Of a stretch of DNA of 64,000 bases, positions 62,860 through 64,000 are shown piece by piece. The position numbers were made by a program, and so were the translations under genes. The stretch is from Achromobacter sp. RTa. Its GTDB lineage: Bacteria > Pseudomonadota > Gammaproteobacteria > Burkholderiales > Burkholderiaceae_B. The notes beneath the pieces were generated by a model, which had not been told where the DNA came from, searched no databases, and worked only from the letters and a program-made list of their open reading frames with translations. The DNA lies in contig NZ_JPYO01000042.1 of assembly GCF_000757485.1 (NCBI RefSeq), positions 908,707 through 972,706 on the forward strand, written 5' to 3'. Every line of letters starts with the position of its first letter. The stretch's first letter is position 1.

Positions 62860-64000
62860 ATGAATCAACGTAGTCGCTACGCGACGGCTGCCGCGCTGTG
62901 CGCGTGGGCCTTATCGACAGGCGCGCACGCGCAGCAGGAGCCGGGCGTCACCGACAAGACCATCAGGATCGGCATGTTCGCGCCCCTGTCTGGCAGCGGC
63001 ATGGCCTATGGCTTCGACGTGGTGAACGCCGCCAAGATGTGGTACGCCAAGGTCAACAAGGAAGGCGGCGTGAACGGCCGGCAGATCGAACTCGTCATCG
63101 AGGACGACCGCTGCAACGCCAACGACCTCGTCGCCGCCGTGAAGAAGCTGAACGAACAGGACAAGGTATTCCTGCTCAACGGCGGATCCTGCTCGGCCGC
63201 GGTCGTCGCCTCGCGCGAGTACATCGAACGCGAAAAGGTGCCGCTCGTCATGCTCAACGCCTCGGGCGACGGCGCGCTCTATCCGCCCTCCAAGTACATC
63301 TACGGCGCCTTCTCGATCTCGCAGCACGCGGTGGGCGGCTCGATGGTGCAGTTCGCCTCGGAACACCTGAAAGCCAAGAAGATCGGCTACATCAACCATG
63401 ACGACGCGTACGGCGGCTGGAACCTGGAAGCCGCGCAGGCCCAGGCCAAGCAGCTAGGCGATCCCGCGCTGCAAGTGCAGTCGGTGAACCCGAACATCAC
63501 CGACGTCACCGCGCCGATGCTGAAGATCCGCGCGGCCAACCCCGACGTGCTGCTGCTGACCACGTATGCCCGCCCCGCCGCGCTCATCATCAAGAAGGCG
63601 CAGGAACTGGGCTGGAACAAGCCCATCGTGCTGGCGGTGAACGGCACGGCCGACCTGAAGCAGCTGGTGGAAAACGTGGGCAACAAGGACGCGTTCAAGA
63701 ACGTCTACATCCAGGACGTGCTGTCCGACCTGCCGGGCGGCCCCAAGCTGACCTGGGTATACGACATGTACAAGCAGTCCTATCCCGACCTGGCCGCCAA
63801 GCCGGGTTATCCGCAGTCGTACATGCCTTACGGCCTGCCGCCCGCGATGGCTGTCGTGAACGCCCTGAAGGCTGCCGGTCCGCAGCCCACGCGCGAGAAG
63901 GTGCTGCAGGCGCTGGAAACGATGAAGTTCGACTCCGAGGTGATGGCCGGCCCGATCGAATTCGGCCCGGGCGATCGCGCCGCCCAGGAATCCGCCATCT
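62860..64000 (+). CDS. Liv-type periplasmic solute-binding protein (cut by window edge)
   Basis: The first 380 residues of a receptor for a branched-chain-type ABC importer. Signal peptide MNQRSRYATAAALCAWALST is cut near AHAQ, followed by the type-1 binding fold (TIRIGMFAPLSGSGMAYGFD) and family segments such as LVIEDDRCNANDLVAA and YGGWNLEAAQAQAK. No stop codon occurs before the window ends; the family length of about 390-410 suggests only a few residues are missing. AAACGGGAGACAAG stands before the start. Confidence 0.92.
   Translation, partial: MNQRSRYATAAALCAWALSTGAHAQQEPGVTDKTIRIGMFAPLSGSGMAYGFDVVNAAKMWYAKVNKEGGVNGRQIELVIEDDRCNANDLVAAVKKLNEQDKVFLLNGGSCSAAVVASREYIEREKVPLVMLNASGDGALYPPSKYIYGAFSISQHAVGGSMVQFASEHLKAKKIGYINHDDAYGGWNLEAAQAQAKQLGDPALQVQSVNPNITDVTAPMLKIRAANPDVLLLTTYARPAALIIKKAQELGWNKPIVLAVNGTADLKQLVENVGNKDAFKNVYIQDVLSDLPGGPKLTWVYDMYKQSYPDLAAKPGYPQSYMPYGLPPAMAVVNALKAAGPQPTREKVLQALETMKFDSEVMAGPIEFGPGDRAAQESAI

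Overview
The window looks like a chromosome segment from a high-GC beta-proteobacterium of the family Alcaligenaceae, most likely Achromobacter or Bordetella. This rests on the roughly 65-70% GC look of the coding sequence, the many catabolic ABC transporters and solute-binding proteins, and the protein types present (AapJQMP, fused 2-oxoacid dehydrogenase E1, AtuA-like proteins, the ilvD/leuA neighbourhood, ppc next to queC). The genus is an inference. I saw no tRNA, rRNA, CRISPR array, integrase or transposase gene.

Layout. 1-1220: a 196-bp tandem array carrying about 25 copies of the palindrome GGTGTCWGACACC. 1257-5531 (-): general L-amino-acid ABC transporter aapJQMP. 5840-9653 (+): ftsE-ftsX, cheD, thpR and a 5'(3')-deoxyribonucleotidase gene. 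9654-19811: a catabolic module bounded by a direct repeat made of the 3' end of that nucleotidase gene. It holds a LysR gene and a divergent operon of two AtuA-like proteins, a Liv-type ABC transporter with a fused permease-ATPase, an aldehyde dehydrogenase and an iron alcohol dehydrogenase.

19885-35396: a second catabolic region. It has a SAF-domain oxidoreductase, a GntR regulator, two SDRs, an AroE-like dehydrogenase, a complete Liv-type transporter (SBP, H, M, G, F) and a four-gene 2-oxoacid dehydrogenase operon (fused E1, VOC protein, E2, E3). The substrate is unknown. 35440-46075: LysR, ilvD with a strong terminator, an AraC regulator, a truncated leuA, an inserted-looking LysR/GNAT/MFS group, a YcxB-like membrane protein with a secreted partner, and queC. 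46269-49118: ppc.

49620-57861: a beta-ketoadipate/short-chain acid region (3-hydroxyacyl-CoA dehydrogenase, AtoE transporter, SDR, IclR regulator, pcaIJ, catC, YciI-like, pcaD, cyclase). An operator of the form GTTC-N7-GAAC occurs before the first gene and twice in the iclR-pcaI gap, which suggests one regulon. 57937-61781: PsiF-like and FxLYD secreted proteins, an MFS transporter behind a near-consensus Fur box, a beta-carbonic anhydrase and a GntR regulator. 61987-64000: an SDR and a Liv-type solute-binding protein cut by the window edge.

The palindrome GGTGTCWGACACC recurs in five intergenic places (1-1219, 25183-25380, 36367-36428, 49135-49382, 57865-57926), mostly with centres 40-53 bp apart and often in opposite orientation. 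I found none inside the genes I called. It looks like a REPIN/BIME-type dispersed repeat.
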